Shown one piece after another: positions 55,801-64,000 of a stretch of DNA of 64,000 bases (the stretch's first letter is position 1; each line of letters starts with the position of its first letter). The DNA lies in contig NZ_FNAT01000001.1 of assembly GCF_900102015.1 (NCBI RefSeq), positions 372,001-436,000 of the forward strand, read 5' to 3'. Source of the DNA: Limimaricola pyoseonensis (GTDB lineage Bacteria; Pseudomonadota; Alphaproteobacteria; Rhodobacterales; Rhodobacteraceae). Below the pieces are notes generated by a model. It saw nothing but the letters and a program-made list of their open reading frames with translations. It was not told where the DNA came from and searched no databases. The translations under genes and the position numbers were made by a program.

Positions 55801-58761
55801 ATGGCAACGCGCAACAACAACATCATTGGCTGGGGAGACGGCGAAAGCGGCCCCGTCAACGAGATCAACGGCAACCAGGAACAGACCATCATCAACGGCG
55901 AAGCCGTCGAGAACGGTGAGGTCGAGGTGGCCGAGGAGCTGGTCGCGAACGGCGATGCCGACGGCTACGCGGACCAGAACCAGAACCAGAACCAAAATCA
56001 GAACCAAAACCAGAACCAAAATCAGAACCAGAGCCAGAGCCAGGCGCAAAGCGACAGCGGCGCGGGCAGCGACAGCGCGAGCGCGGCCGAAGCCGCGGCG
56101 CTGGCCGACAGCATCAGCACAAGCGACAGCGCCAGCTCGAGTGACAGCTCGAGCGCCAGCGATGTCGATGTGGATGTCGCGGTGCAGGTCGATGTCGGCG
56201 TGGCGCTCGAAGGCGCGAATGACGACGACGTCGCCGATTTCGACCTCGACAATTCGACCACCGGCGACATCGCCGTGGCCGGCGGCGATCTGCATTACGA
56301 TCCCGGCGACGACTTCACCATGAGCGACATCATCACCGAGTCGCTCAACGGCGAGGGCAATGACGCCGGCTTCGTGAACGTGCTCAAGAACGTGCTCGAT
56401 GACAATGACACGCTCGACAGCGCCGAGGTCACCAACGAGTCGAGCTTCAACCAGAACGGCACCGCGACGGGCGGCACCGCCACGGCCGATGACGGCATTT
56501 CGGTCGACACCAATGGCGGCACCGGCGGCAGCAATGCCGAAAGCCTGGGCGGCAACGCCGATGGCGGCACGGCCAATGGCGGCACGGCCAACGCGACGGC
56601 CAACAGCGCCAATGGCGGCAACGCCGACGCGCAGGGCGGCAACAGCGGCGAGTCCGGCACGGCGAACGCCACGGGCCATCAGGTCGATGCCGGCGACGTC
56701 GACTCGAACGCCAACAGCACCGGCGGCAACAGCGGCGAGAACACCGCCAACAACAACGCCGACAGCAACGCCAACAACACGACCGACGCCAATGGCAACG
56801 GCGGCAACGGCGGCAATTCGAACTCGACCAACAACAGCAACGCCAACAGCGACTCCGACGTCAACGACAACACGACCGCCGGGAACTCCGGCAATGCCGA
56901 CGCGGCCGCGACGCTGAACAGCGACAACGACGCGACCAGCGACAACCAGTCCGATGGCGGCGACAGCGGCAACGCGAACTCCGATGCCGACGCCAATGCC
57001 GATGCCGACTCGAACTCGGATGCAGATGCCACAGGCGGCAATTCCGGCATGGTGGACGGCGATACCGCGGTCGATACGGCGGCCGCCAATGACAGCAACG
57101 TCGAAGCCGCCGGCGACAGGGGCGGTGACATCGCGGCCAGCAACGACATCGACGGCAATGCCACCTCCGATGGCGACGGCAACGGCAATGGCGGCGAGAG
57201 CGGCGATGCCAATGGCGCTGGCGACGCGGCGGCCGAAGGCGCGGCCGAGGCGGCCGTCACCAACGAGGCCGGCTATGGCGGCGAGAACACCTCGACCGCG
57301 ACCGGCGATGGCGACGGCACCGGCGATGGCGACGGCACCGGCGATGGCGACGGCACCGGCGATGGCGACGGCACCGGCGATGGCGACGGCACCGGCGATG
57401 GTGACGGCACCGGCGATGGTGACGGCACTGGCGATGGTGACGGTACCGCCGACGCGGACGCCACGGCCGATGGCGATGGCGGCGATGCCAATGCCGACTC
57501 GCAATCGACCGTGACCGCCACTGCCAGCCCGGGCGCCGTGACCGGCACCTCGACCGCGACCGGCGGCACGGGCGGCATGGGCGGCAACAATCCCGCCACC
57601 GCCGACTCTGACGGCACGGGCACCGGCACCGGAACCGGAACCGGCGAAGGCACCGGAACGGGTGAAGGCACCGGAACCGGGACCGGCACCGGCACGGGTG
57701 AAGGCACCGGTGAAGGCACGGGTGAAGGCACCGGCACCGGCACCGGCACGGGCACCGGCATGGCCGAAGGCATGGCCGGCGACGGCGGTGCGGCCAACGC
57801 GACCGGCGGGCCGAACAGCAACAGCTCGGCCGCCACGGGCACCGGCACCGGCACCTCCGGCATGACCGGCGCCGGAACCGGCATGACCGACAACGAGGCC
57901 GATAACAGCGGCACCGGTTCCAACGAGGCCACCACCGGCGAAGGCGGTGACGGCGACGCGGCGAACGACACCGACGCGATGGCGACCGGAACGGGCAGCA
58001 CGGACGGCGCCTCCGGGGCCGGCGGCGCGGCCGATGCCGCCAACGACGCCGACGCCACCACGACGAACGCCTCCGACTCGGCGGCGACCTCGGGTGACGG
58101 CGGGGCCGGCAACGGGACGTCGGGTGCCGACGCGTCGAGCGCCGACGCCAATGCCGCCGACGCGGCCAGCGGCTACGGCGGCGCGGCGAGCTCCGACACC
58201 GACACCACCACCGACAGCATGGCCGACGGCTATGCCGACGGCGACGGTGGTTACGGCGGCATGTCGGATATCGCGATCGAGGCCCTGGCCGAGTCGATGG
58301 CCGAGGCGGAGAGCGCGCAGACCAGCGGTGACGGTGGTGCCTCCACGGCCACGGCCGATGCCACGAGCAACGGCGCGGCCATGGGCGACGTCATGGCGAC
58401 CAGTGGCGAGACCGGCGACACGATGACCACGGCCACCGGCGGCATGGGTGGCGCGGCCAGTGTCGACAACACCACCGGCGGCGCAGGCACCAATGGCGAC
58501 GTCATGGGAGGCGCCGGCGGCGCTGCCATGAACGGCGACGGCGGGGCCGGCGGCAATGCCGGGACCTGGGGCTCCTCGAACGGTGACGACTCCTACATCA
58601 CCGGCGAGAGCTACGCCTCCGCGGCCGCGGCCGTGAACCAGGAGGCCTTCACGCAGGAGATCGTGATGGGGGCCAACGTGCTGGGCAACACCGTCGACAT
58701 GAACGTCGTCGGCGGCTCGTTCAGCTCGAACTACGTGGGTGAGGACGGCGACGGTATGTGA
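55801..58761 (+). CDS. Giant acidic Q/N/G/D/T-rich low-complexity protein, probably type I-secreted
   Basis: This 986-residue protein has no Sec signal, no cysteine, and only one Lys (196) and two Arg (4 and 440). Asp, Gly, Ala, Asn, Ser and Thr dominate. Residues 59-76 are nine Gln-Asn pairs, followed by SQSQAQ. A Ser/Asp-rich part and a more ordered part (about 125-210, with [20 protein letters not shown]) come next. Then come long N/G/T/A repeats, eight exact GDGDGT units (502-549), a (GT)n/GEGT array (about 606-660), and a folded-looking C-terminus ([20 protein letters not shown]). The bulk acidity and T1SS genes downstream suggest export by a C-terminal signal and calcium-dependent assembly outside. 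The Q/N tract recalls amyloid or matrix proteins. Function is not proven, and I know no named family. Confidence 0.8.
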   Translation: MATRNNNIIGWGDGESGPVNEINGNQEQTIINGEAVENGEVEVAEELVANGDADGYADQNQNQNQNQNQNQNQNQNQSQSQAQSDSGAGSDSASAAEAAALADSISTSDSASSSDSSSASDVDVDVAVQVDVGVALEGANDDDVADFDLDNSTTGDIAVAGGDLHYDPGDDFTMSDIITESLNGEGNDAGFVNVLKNVLDDNDTLDSAEVTNESSFNQNGTATGGTATADDGISVDTNGGTGGSNAESLGGNADGGTANGGTANATANSANGGNADAQGGNSGESGTANATGHQVDAGDVDSNANSTGGNSGENTANNNADSNANNTTDANGNGGNGGNSNSTNNSNANSDSDVNDNTTAGNSGNADAAATLNSDNDATSDNQSDGGDSGNANSDADANADADSNSDADATGGNSGMVDGDTAVDTAAANDSNVEAAGDRGGDIAASNDIDGNATSDGDGNGNGGESGDANGAGDAAAEGAAEAAVTNEAGYGGENTSTATGDGDGTGDGDGTGDGDGTGDGDGTGDGDGTGDGDGTGDGDGTGDGDGTADADATADGDGGDANADSQSTVTATASPGAVTGTSTATGGTGGMGGNNPATADSDGTGTGTGTGTGEGTGTGEGTGTGTGTGTGEGTGEGTGEGTGTGTGTGTGMAEGMAGDGGAANATGGPNSNSSAATGTGTGTSGMTGAGTGMTDNEADNSGTGSNEATTGEGGDGDAANDTDAMATGTGSTDGASGAGGAADAANDADATTTNASDSAATSGDGGAGNGTSGADASSADANAADAASGYGGAASSDTDTTTDSMADGYADGDGGYGGMSDIAIEALAESMAEAESAQTSGDGGASTATADATSNGAAMGDVMATSGETGDTMTTATGGMGGAASVDNTTGGAGTNGDVMGGAGGAAMNGDGGAGGNAGTWGSSNGDDSYITGESYASAAAAVNQEAFTQEIVMGANVLGNTVDMNVVGGSFSSNYVGEDGDGM
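55975..56028 (+). repeat. Nine tandem Gln-Asn codon pairs
   Basis: Nine CAR-AAY dipeptide units (QN)9 run without interruption, then QS-QS-QA-QS to 56052. CAG/CAA and AAC/AAT alternate between copies, so selection seems to keep the peptide rather than the DNA. Confidence 0.95.
57304..57447 (+). repeat. Eight 18-base tandem repeats (GDGDGT units)
   Basis: Eight consecutive copies of an 18-base unit reading GGCGATGGCGACGGCACC encode GDGDGT. The first five copies are identical; the last three have one to three GGT/GTA-type changes. In-frame unit gain or loss would alter protein length. Confidence 0.95.
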
Positions 58762-58775
58762 TCGCCGGACAGGAG

Positions 58776-58805
58776 GGGCGGGGGCCGCACGGCCCCCGCC
58801 CATTT
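58776..58805 (+). terminator. Strong hairpin after the repeat-protein gene
   Basis: A 12-base-pair G+C stem (58776-58787 with 58790-58801) with a CA loop lies 14 bases after the stop and is followed by ATTTC. It probably ends or attenuates most transcripts of the abundant secreted protein, leaving less for the secretion genes. Confidence 0.65.
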
Positions 58806-58892
58806 CGGGTCCGCCTGCCCTGAGCAGGCATCGGCCCGCCGGCATGGTCCGGGCGACCGTGCCGCGCGCATTTCGGGAGCGGCGTTTCGATC

Positions 58893-61205
58893 ATGTCCAT
58901 GGACCGTACGACCGATACCATCGCTCACTTCATCGGCCTCTTCGGACAACTCGAGGAGGCCGCGCGTCTGAGGGAAGGGTTCGAAGGCTTCGAGCCGTAC
59001 CCGGACGCCGACGCATCGCCCGATGCGCTGCGTTTCACGCCGCTTCAGGTATCGCAGAGCTATCGGCTCGAGGATCTCTCGCCGGTGGTCGACTACCACC
59101 CCCTGCCACCGAACAATTACGACATCGTTGCGATCCCGTCGCAGCCGCGGCTGCCGGAGGCGCTGGCAAAGCCCTGGCCGGGCATCTCGGAAGAGCCGCC
59201 GCTGGTGAAGGAGATCCTGCTCGCGGCATCCCTCAGAACCGAGCTTCTGCCGCTCGAGATGCCGCCGCCCTCGGCGATGCACGGGCTGCACGTGCTGACC
59301 AACAGGCTCGAGGATGCCGATGCCTTCGGGATCGGGGCGGCGGGGGTCGCGGCGCTGCACGCGGCCGCCGAGGCGCAGGGCGAGCTTCTGGTGCAGCTGG
59401 CCGGGCAGGCGCAGATGCTTGCGGCCATCCCGCCATTGGGCCTGCCGGGCGATCTGCCGACCGACTGGGCCGGACTAGCGGAGGAATTGCAGGCCCGCGC
59501 CGAGGCGGTGGCCGCCGCCATCCCCGGCGCGGCGCTGCATCTGGGTGCCGCGGCCGGCGGCGTGCATGTCGACGGCGCGCCCGCCGACGAGATGCCGGAC
59601 TGGCTGACGCTGTGGCCGGCGATGCTGCGCGACGGCAAGGATGATGCCGATACCGACCCGGAGGACCCGCCCGGCCACGATCAAGACGCCGACATGGCGC
59701 GCGCGCTCGATGCCGTGGCCGAGGCCGCGGGCGACGCGGCGCCGGCCGGGGCAGGGCCCGAGGGGCAGGGCTTCGTGACGGGCGGAAACAGGCTGGTCAA
59801 CGAAGTGGTGGTCACCAGCGACTGGCTCGACGCGTCCTACTTCGTGGTCGGCGGCGCGGCGCGGCATCTCGACGCCGTCTCGCAGCTCAACATGATGTCT
59901 GACCGCGATGTCGGGCTGGGCGAGGGCGGAGAGGCCTCCCGCGCCGTCAACGCCGCTCGCATCGTCACCGAATCCCGGCCCGCCACGCCGCCGCCCGACG
60001 CCGATGACGCGCCGGCGCATAGCGGCGGGCCGTCGCATTGGGCGCTGGCGCGGCTCAGCGGGGATCTCGTCCAGATCAACGACGTGCGCCAGGTGAACCT
60101 CGTCAACGACACCGACCACGCGGCGCTGCGCTTCACCGCCGGCGACAGCCGGATCGTGCTGGGCGAGAACAGCGCCAGCAACCTCGCGCTCATGGACGCG
60201 TTCGGCTGGCGCTTCGACCTCGTCTTCGTCGGCGGCGACATGGTGGACATGACCATGCTGCGGCAGATCAACCTGCTGCTCGACGACGACGAGGCGGTGC
60301 CGTCGCTTGCCGAGGCGGAAGGCCCGGTGCAGCCGGTCGATCTCGCCTCGCAGCAGGCCGCCACCACCGCCGAAGGGGTCGCCGTCTCCGACGCGCCGCT
60401 CTCCGGCCTCGACCCGGTGCTGCCAAACGACGAGCGGAGCGAGCCCCTTGCGGAAGAGGTGGAGCCAGCGGGCGGGCAGGAGATCGAACCGACGCAAGCC
60501 AAGGTCACGCAGGCCAAGGTCACGCAGGCCCCGGCCGATGACATCGCTGCACCTGCCGCAGCGCCGGCGCCAGCGCCGCAGTCGCCGCCGGCGGCCGTGC
60601 AGGGCGGCGACAACCTTCTCTACAACGGCGCGACGCTCAAGACGGTCGGACGGGATGTCGAGGCCGAGCTGCCGGAGATGCTGCGGGACGTGCACGACAC
60701 GCTCGCCGAGAGGGCGGAGGCCTTGCCCGAGGCCTTGCTCGGTCTCGACATCTTCGACGGGATCGAGCTTCTCAAGGTGCTGCTGATCGAGGGCGACTTC
60801 ATCACCCTGAACCGGTTCGACCAGTTCAACATGCTGGCCGATTCCGACCGGATCACGGGGCTGGCCGAGGCGCTGGAGGCCGTCGCCGAGGCCGAGGTCG
60901 TGACCGGCTCGAACCTTCTGGCCAACCACGCCACGCTGACCGATCTCGGCGTCGACAGCCAGATCGCGGCCGGGCAGGGCGTCTATGACGACCTCCTGCT
61001 CTACCAGGCCGAGCTGCTCGACACCGATGCCGCCCCGACCGGGGTCGGCCTGACCGATCTGGCCGGCGAGGCGGTGGCCTTCCTGGCCGACGGCATGATC
61101 GACCCGGCCGCCGAACCCCTCGCCGAGGCCCAGGCCGAGATCGCGGCGGGGATCGCCGCCGCCTCCGCCAGCCCGACTGACCTGTTGCAGACCATGCTGA
61201 GCTGA
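58893..61205 (+). CDS. Type I secretion-associated protein with four Q-x-N-x3-D-x-D repeats
   Basis: This 770-residue acidic protein has no signal peptide or membrane helix. An N-terminal part (about 1-250) is rich in Leu, Pro and Glu. Then four copies of a motif Q-x-N-[ML]-x2-D-x-D appear at Gln331, Gln400, Gln458 and Gln644, three of them following a G-x-V or G-D-[FLM] hydrophobic strand. N-x-L-x-N motifs (N299, N574, N674) stand before or between them. A proline/alanine linker (about 545-570) divides the repeats. I recall similar proteins being labelled 'type I secretion protein' next to T1SS genes. It could be a secreted partner of the 986-residue protein, a nucleator, or an intracellular chaperone. 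The ATG 58893 and the nearby 58899 are both possible. The next gene starts 11 bases after its stop. Confidence 0.7.
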   Translation: MSMDRTTDTIAHFIGLFGQLEEAARLREGFEGFEPYPDADASPDALRFTPLQVSQSYRLEDLSPVVDYHPLPPNNYDIVAIPSQPRLPEALAKPWPGISEEPPLVKEILLAASLRTELLPLEMPPPSAMHGLHVLTNRLEDADAFGIGAAGVAALHAAAEAQGELLVQLAGQAQMLAAIPPLGLPGDLPTDWAGLAEELQARAEAVAAAIPGAALHLGAAAGGVHVDGAPADEMPDWLTLWPAMLRDGKDDADTDPEDPPGHDQDADMARALDAVAEAAGDAAPAGAGPEGQGFVTGGNRLVNEVVVTSDWLDASYFVVGGAARHLDAVSQLNMMSDRDVGLGEGGEASRAVNAARIVTESRPATPPPDADDAPAHSGGPSHWALARLSGDLVQINDVRQVNLVNDTDHAALRFTAGDSRIVLGENSASNLALMDAFGWRFDLVFVGGDMVDMTMLRQINLLLDDDEAVPSLAEAEGPVQPVDLASQQAATTAEGVAVSDAPLSGLDPVLPNDERSEPLAEEVEPAGGQEIEPTQAKVTQAKVTQAPADDIAAPAAAPAPAPQSPPAAVQGGDNLLYNGATLKTVGRDVEAELPEMLRDVHDTLAERAEALPEALLGLDIFDGIELLKVLLIEGDFITLNRFDQFNMLADSDRITGLAEALEAVAEAEVVTGSNLLANHATLTDLGVDSQIAAGQGVYDDLLLYQAELLDTDAAPTGVGLTDLAGEAVAFLADGMIDPAAEPLAEAQAEIAAGIAAASASPTDLLQTMLS

Positions 61206-61216
61206 GAAAGGCCGAC

Positions 61217-63358
61217 ATGTCGCCGCATAACTCCGCCGCCACATTGCGTCTCGTTCCCGCGCACAGGGTCGTGCCGCCCCGATTGGTGCGCCTGCCGCGC
61301 TTCCTGACCGGCCCGTCGCCGATGGCGCGATGGCTGGCCCGTCACCGCATCGCGGCCGAGCGGCCCCGGCCGCCCGAGCCGCCGGGCGAGGCGCCGGCGG
61401 GCACCGCGCCGCAGGGGCGCATCACGCCCGCCAGCCCCTTGCCGGGCCCGGTGATCGAGGCCGATCGCGGCCCGATCCGCCGGCCGCCGACGCCGCCCGA
61501 GGAGCGGCGCCGCGAACCCGGCGGCGGCGGTGGCGGGGCAGGCGGCGCGGCGCCGCCACGCTTCCACAAGCCGGTCGGGCCGGAGGATTTCGGCCGGGCG
61601 CTGCGGCTCGGGGTGCAGGCGGTGCGGCGCAATCTCGGGCTGGTGATGGTGCTGACCTGCGCCACAAACCTGCTGATCCTCGCCATCCCGATCTACCTGT
61701 TCCAGATCTCGGACCGGGTGCTGACCAGCCGATCGGTCGACACGCTGGTGATGCTGACCATCGTGATCGCGGCGGCGGTGGTGCTGCAGGCGGTGTTCGA
61801 CGCGGTCCGGCGCTTCGTGCTGATGCGCACCGCCGTCGAGGTCGCCGCCCGGCTCGGCGCCCCGATCCTGAGCGCGGCCTCGGCCGCCGCGCTGCACGGC
61901 ACGGGGCGCGAATACCAGACGCTGGGCGATCTGCAGCAGCTGCGCGGCTTCATCGTCTCGGGCACGCTCCTGTCCTTCCTCGACGTGCCCTTCGCGCCGC
62001 TGTTCATCCTCGCGATCTACTTCGTGCACCCGCATCTGGGGACCATCGTGGTCGGCACCTCGCTGGCGCTTCTGGTCATCACGCTGATCAACCAGAAGCT
62101 CACCGCGCGGCCCTTCGCCGAGGCCAATGCCGCGCAGAGCCGGGCCAACCTGCACCTCGATTCCATGTCGCGCAACAGCCAGATCATCAACGCGCTCGCG
62201 ATGATCCCCGAGGCAGTGCGGATCTGGGGCCGCGACACCGCCACCTCGCTCACCGCCCAGGTCCACGCGCAGGACCGCAACATCGCGGCCTCGGCCGCCT
62301 CGCGCGCGGTGCGGCTGCTCACCCAGGTCGCGATGCTGGGCTGGGGCGCCTATCTGGCGATCTTGGGCGAGATCACCGGCGGCATGGTGATCGCCGCCTC
62401 GATCATCGCGGGCCGGGCACTGGCGCCGATCGAGGGCGCGATCGAGGGCTGGAGCGGTTACGCGCAGGCCCGCGCCGCCTATGGCCGTATCGCCGGACTG
62501 CTGACCGGCTCGAAGCTGCAGTTCGAGCGGCTGAACCTGCCCAACCCCGAGGGCCGGCTCGATGTCGAGCGGCTGCTCTACGTGCCGGGCGGCACCAAGC
62601 AGGTGGTGCTGAACGGCGTCAGCTTCGCGCTCACGCCCGGCGAAAGCCTCGCGATCATCGGCAATTCGGGGGCCGGCAAGACCACGCTCGGCAAGATGCT
62701 GGTGGGATCGATCCTGCCGACCTCGGGCAATGTCCGGCTCGACCTGATGGACCTGCGCAACTGGGATCCGCGGCAGCTGGGCGAGAATATCGGCTACCTG
62801 CCGCAGGACGTGCAGCTCTTTCCCGGCAGCATCAAGGACAACATCGGCCGGATGCGGCTGGACGCGACGGATGCGCAGATCTACGCGGCCGCGCGGCTCG
62901 CCGATGTGCACGAGATGATCGCCAACCTGCCGCAGGGCTACGAGACGGTGGTGGCCGCCGACGGCGCGCCGCTCTCGGGCGGGCAGAAGCAGCGCATCGC
63001 CCTGGCGCGGGCCTTCTTCGGAGAGCCGCGCTTCGTGGTGCTCGACGAGCCGAACTCCAACCTCGACAGCGCCGGTGACAAGGCGCTGGCGCAGGCGCTC
63101 AGGCACGCCAAGGAAAACCGGATCACCGTGGTCGTGGTGACCCAGAAACCGACGCTGCTCACCGTGGTCGACAAGATCATGCTGCTTGCCGATGGCAGCA
63201 TCCAGATGTTCGGCGAACGCATGCAGGTGCTGCAGCGGCTGGCGGGTGACAAGGCGCCGCGACCGGCGCCGCGCGCACCGGGACCGAGCCAGGTGCCGGG
63301 GCAGGGACCGGGTCAGGATCCGGGCAAGAATCCGGGGCAGGGAGGGCCGAAATCATGA
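61217..63358 (+). CDS. Type I secretion ABC transporter (permease/ATPase, PrtD-like)
   Basis: This 713-residue fused transporter powers type I export. A 115-residue Pro/Arg/Gly-rich N-terminal extension precedes the membrane domain (about 130-400; LVMVLTCATNLLILAIPIYLFQISDRVLTS by position), which resembles PrtD rather than HlyB since no C39-like domain is present. The ATPase has Walker A GNSGAGKTT near residue 490, signature LSGGQKQRIALARA near 590, Walker B FVVLDEPNSNLD near 612, and an H-loop position occupied by VVTQKPTLL, with Gln in place of the usual His. A Pro/Gly/Gln-rich tail follows. An ATGA overlap links it to the HlyD gene. The substrate is probably encoded in the two genes upstream. 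Confidence 0.92.
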   Translation: MSPHNSAATLRLVPAHRVVPPRLVRLPRFLTGPSPMARWLARHRIAAERPRPPEPPGEAPAGTAPQGRITPASPLPGPVIEADRGPIRRPPTPPEERRREPGGGGGGAGGAAPPRFHKPVGPEDFGRALRLGVQAVRRNLGLVMVLTCATNLLILAIPIYLFQISDRVLTSRSVDTLVMLTIVIAAAVVLQAVFDAVRRFVLMRTAVEVAARLGAPILSAASAAALHGTGREYQTLGDLQQLRGFIVSGTLLSFLDVPFAPLFILAIYFVHPHLGTIVVGTSLALLVITLINQKLTARPFAEANAAQSRANLHLDSMSRNSQIINALAMIPEAVRIWGRDTATSLTAQVHAQDRNIAASAASRAVRLLTQVAMLGWGAYLAILGEITGGMVIAASIIAGRALAPIEGAIEGWSGYAQARAAYGRIAGLLTGSKLQFERLNLPNPEGRLDVERLLYVPGGTKQVVLNGVSFALTPGESLAIIGNSGAGKTTLGKMLVGSILPTSGNVRLDLMDLRNWDPRQLGENIGYLPQDVQLFPGSIKDNIGRMRLDATDAQIYAAARLADVHEMIANLPQGYETVVAADGAPLSGGQKQRIALARAFFGEPRFVVLDEPNSNLDSAGDKALAQALRHAKENRITVVVVTQKPTLLTVVDKIMLLADGSIQMFGERMQVLQRLAGDKAPRPAPRAPGPSQVPGQGPGQDPGKNPGQGGPKS

Positions 63359-64000
63359 GCCTGCAGCAGGTCGAAAGCGGTGAATGGTTCGCCGAGGTGC
63401 CGCGCTCGGTGCGCGGCCACGCGATCTTCGGGATCGTGCTGCTGATCCTCACCTTCGGCGGCTTCGGGCTCTGGGCGTTCCAGGCACCGCTGGCCGCCGC
63501 CGTGATCGCGCCGGGCAGCTTCGTCGCCACCGGCCAGAACAAGATCGTCCAGCATCTCGAGGGCGGGATCATCGAGGAGATCCTCGTCGACGAGGGCGAC
63601 CGGGTCGAGGCCGGGCAGCTTCTGCTGCGGCTCGACGGCACGCAGGCGGCGGCGGCCGAGCGCGAGCTGCAGCTGCGCCAATGGCGGCTCGAGGCGACCG
63701 AGGCGCGTCTGCTGGCCGAGGAACAGGGGCTGGAGGCGATCCGCTTCCCGGCGCATCTGGAGGCCGCGCGCGGCGATTTCGCCGTGGCGGGCATCCTCGA
63801 CGGGCAGGAGCTGTCCTTCCGGGTGTCGCGCGGCGCGCATGAGAACGATCTCGCGCTGCTCGAACGCAACATCGAGGCGCTGCGCATCCGCGCCGGCGGC
63901 TACGACACCCAGCTCGAGACGCATCGCCGTCAGCACGCGCTGCTGGTCGAGGAACATGCCGACAAGGAAGCGCTGTTCTCGCGCGGTCTGCTGCGCCGGC
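63355..64000 (+). CDS. HlyD-family type I secretion adaptor, cut by window edge
   Basis: This is the membrane fusion protein that joins the ABC transporter to an outer-membrane channel. The visible 215 residues show one inner-membrane helix (about 24-46), then the biotinyl-lipoyl half domain GQNKIVQHLEGGIIEEILVDEGDRVEAGQLLLRLD and the start of the coiled-coil hairpin rich in Glu, Arg and Leu. It begins with an ATGA overlap in the ABC gene. The stop lies beyond 64000. A TolC-type partner is not in the window. Confidence 0.93.
   Translation, partial: MSLQQVESGEWFAEVPRSVRGHAIFGIVLLILTFGGFGLWAFQAPLAAAVIAPGSFVATGQNKIVQHLEGGIIEEILVDEGDRVEAGQLLLRLDGTQAAAAERELQLRQWRLEATEARLLAEEQGLEAIRFPAHLEAARGDFAVAGILDGQELSFRVSRGAHENDLALLERNIEALRIRAGGYDTQLETHRRQHALLVEEHADKEALFSRGLLRR

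Noticed and set aside
55349-55807. A possible 152-residue gene on the minus strand in the leader
   Set aside because: No ribosome site, Arg/Pro/Ser-rich composition, no recognisable domain; it covers the hairpins and the SD of the repeat gene.
55786-58845. A 1019-codon open frame on the minus strand opposite the giant repeat gene
   Set aside because: It is the mirror of a low-complexity GC-rich repeat gene; its translation is also low-complexity, and it lacks a ribosome site or family features.

Overview
The window is a contiguous piece of a very GC-rich chromosome from an alphaproteobacterium, most likely a member of the Rhodobacteraceae. The evidence is the Mg-type ALA dehydratase signature, the alphaproteobacterial usg gene, a PAS_5 protein, CsbD-like and SYLF proteins, class II DAHP synthase, a bdhA-patatin pair, and a phoR-pstSCAB-phoU-phoB locus with a soluble PhoR. 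There are no insertion sequences, prophage genes, CRISPR arrays or rRNA operons. One tRNA (Leu-CAA) is present. Genes are packed tightly, with many 4-base ATGA/GTGA overlaps.

Layout. 1-9.8 kb: tRNA-modification genes (gluQRS, cut by the left edge; trmFO), a LysR regulator, gyrA, usg, an arginase, dsbB, a YqaA-type membrane protein and a zinc peptidase. 9.8-16.6 kb: tRNA-Leu, a YgiC/YgiB-like pair, a large RTX protein ending in a Hint domain, a DUF2254 membrane protein and a SYLF lipoprotein. 16.7-25 kb: hemB, a small membrane protein, mfd, and a translationally coupled glycolipid module (GT2, LAB_N, GT39), then a FrnE-like DsbA. 25-31 kb: an XRE-cupin regulator, a CsbD-like protein, an orphan YejA-like binding protein coupled to a 46-residue lipoprotein, a good small-RNA candidate, bdhA-patatin and DUF502. 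31-40 kb: psuKG, a divergent DUF4198/HupE pair and a five-gene branched-chain amino acid (Liv) ABC importer. 40-46 kb: a GlxA-type regulator, class II DAHP synthase, a PAS_5 protein, yicC-gmk-gamma carbonic anhydrase and an unrecognised 122-residue protein. 46-54 kb: the phosphate regulon phoR-pstSCAB-phoU-phoB, with a three-repeat Pho box before pstS.

54-64 kb is the most unusual part. A LuxR-type regulator with a receiver-like N-terminus overlaps a small protein carrying a HEPN-like R-x4-H motif. They point away from a 986-residue, almost lysine/arginine-free, Q/N/G/D-rich repeat protein. This is followed by a 770-residue protein with four copies of a Q-x-N-x3-D-x-D motif, then a type I secretion ABC transporter and its HlyD-family adaptor, which is cut by the right edge. 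I read this as a dedicated type I secretion locus for a matrix or amyloid-like surface polymer under its own regulator. That function is an inference.

All calls are from reading sequence and translations by eye; no database or folding program was run.
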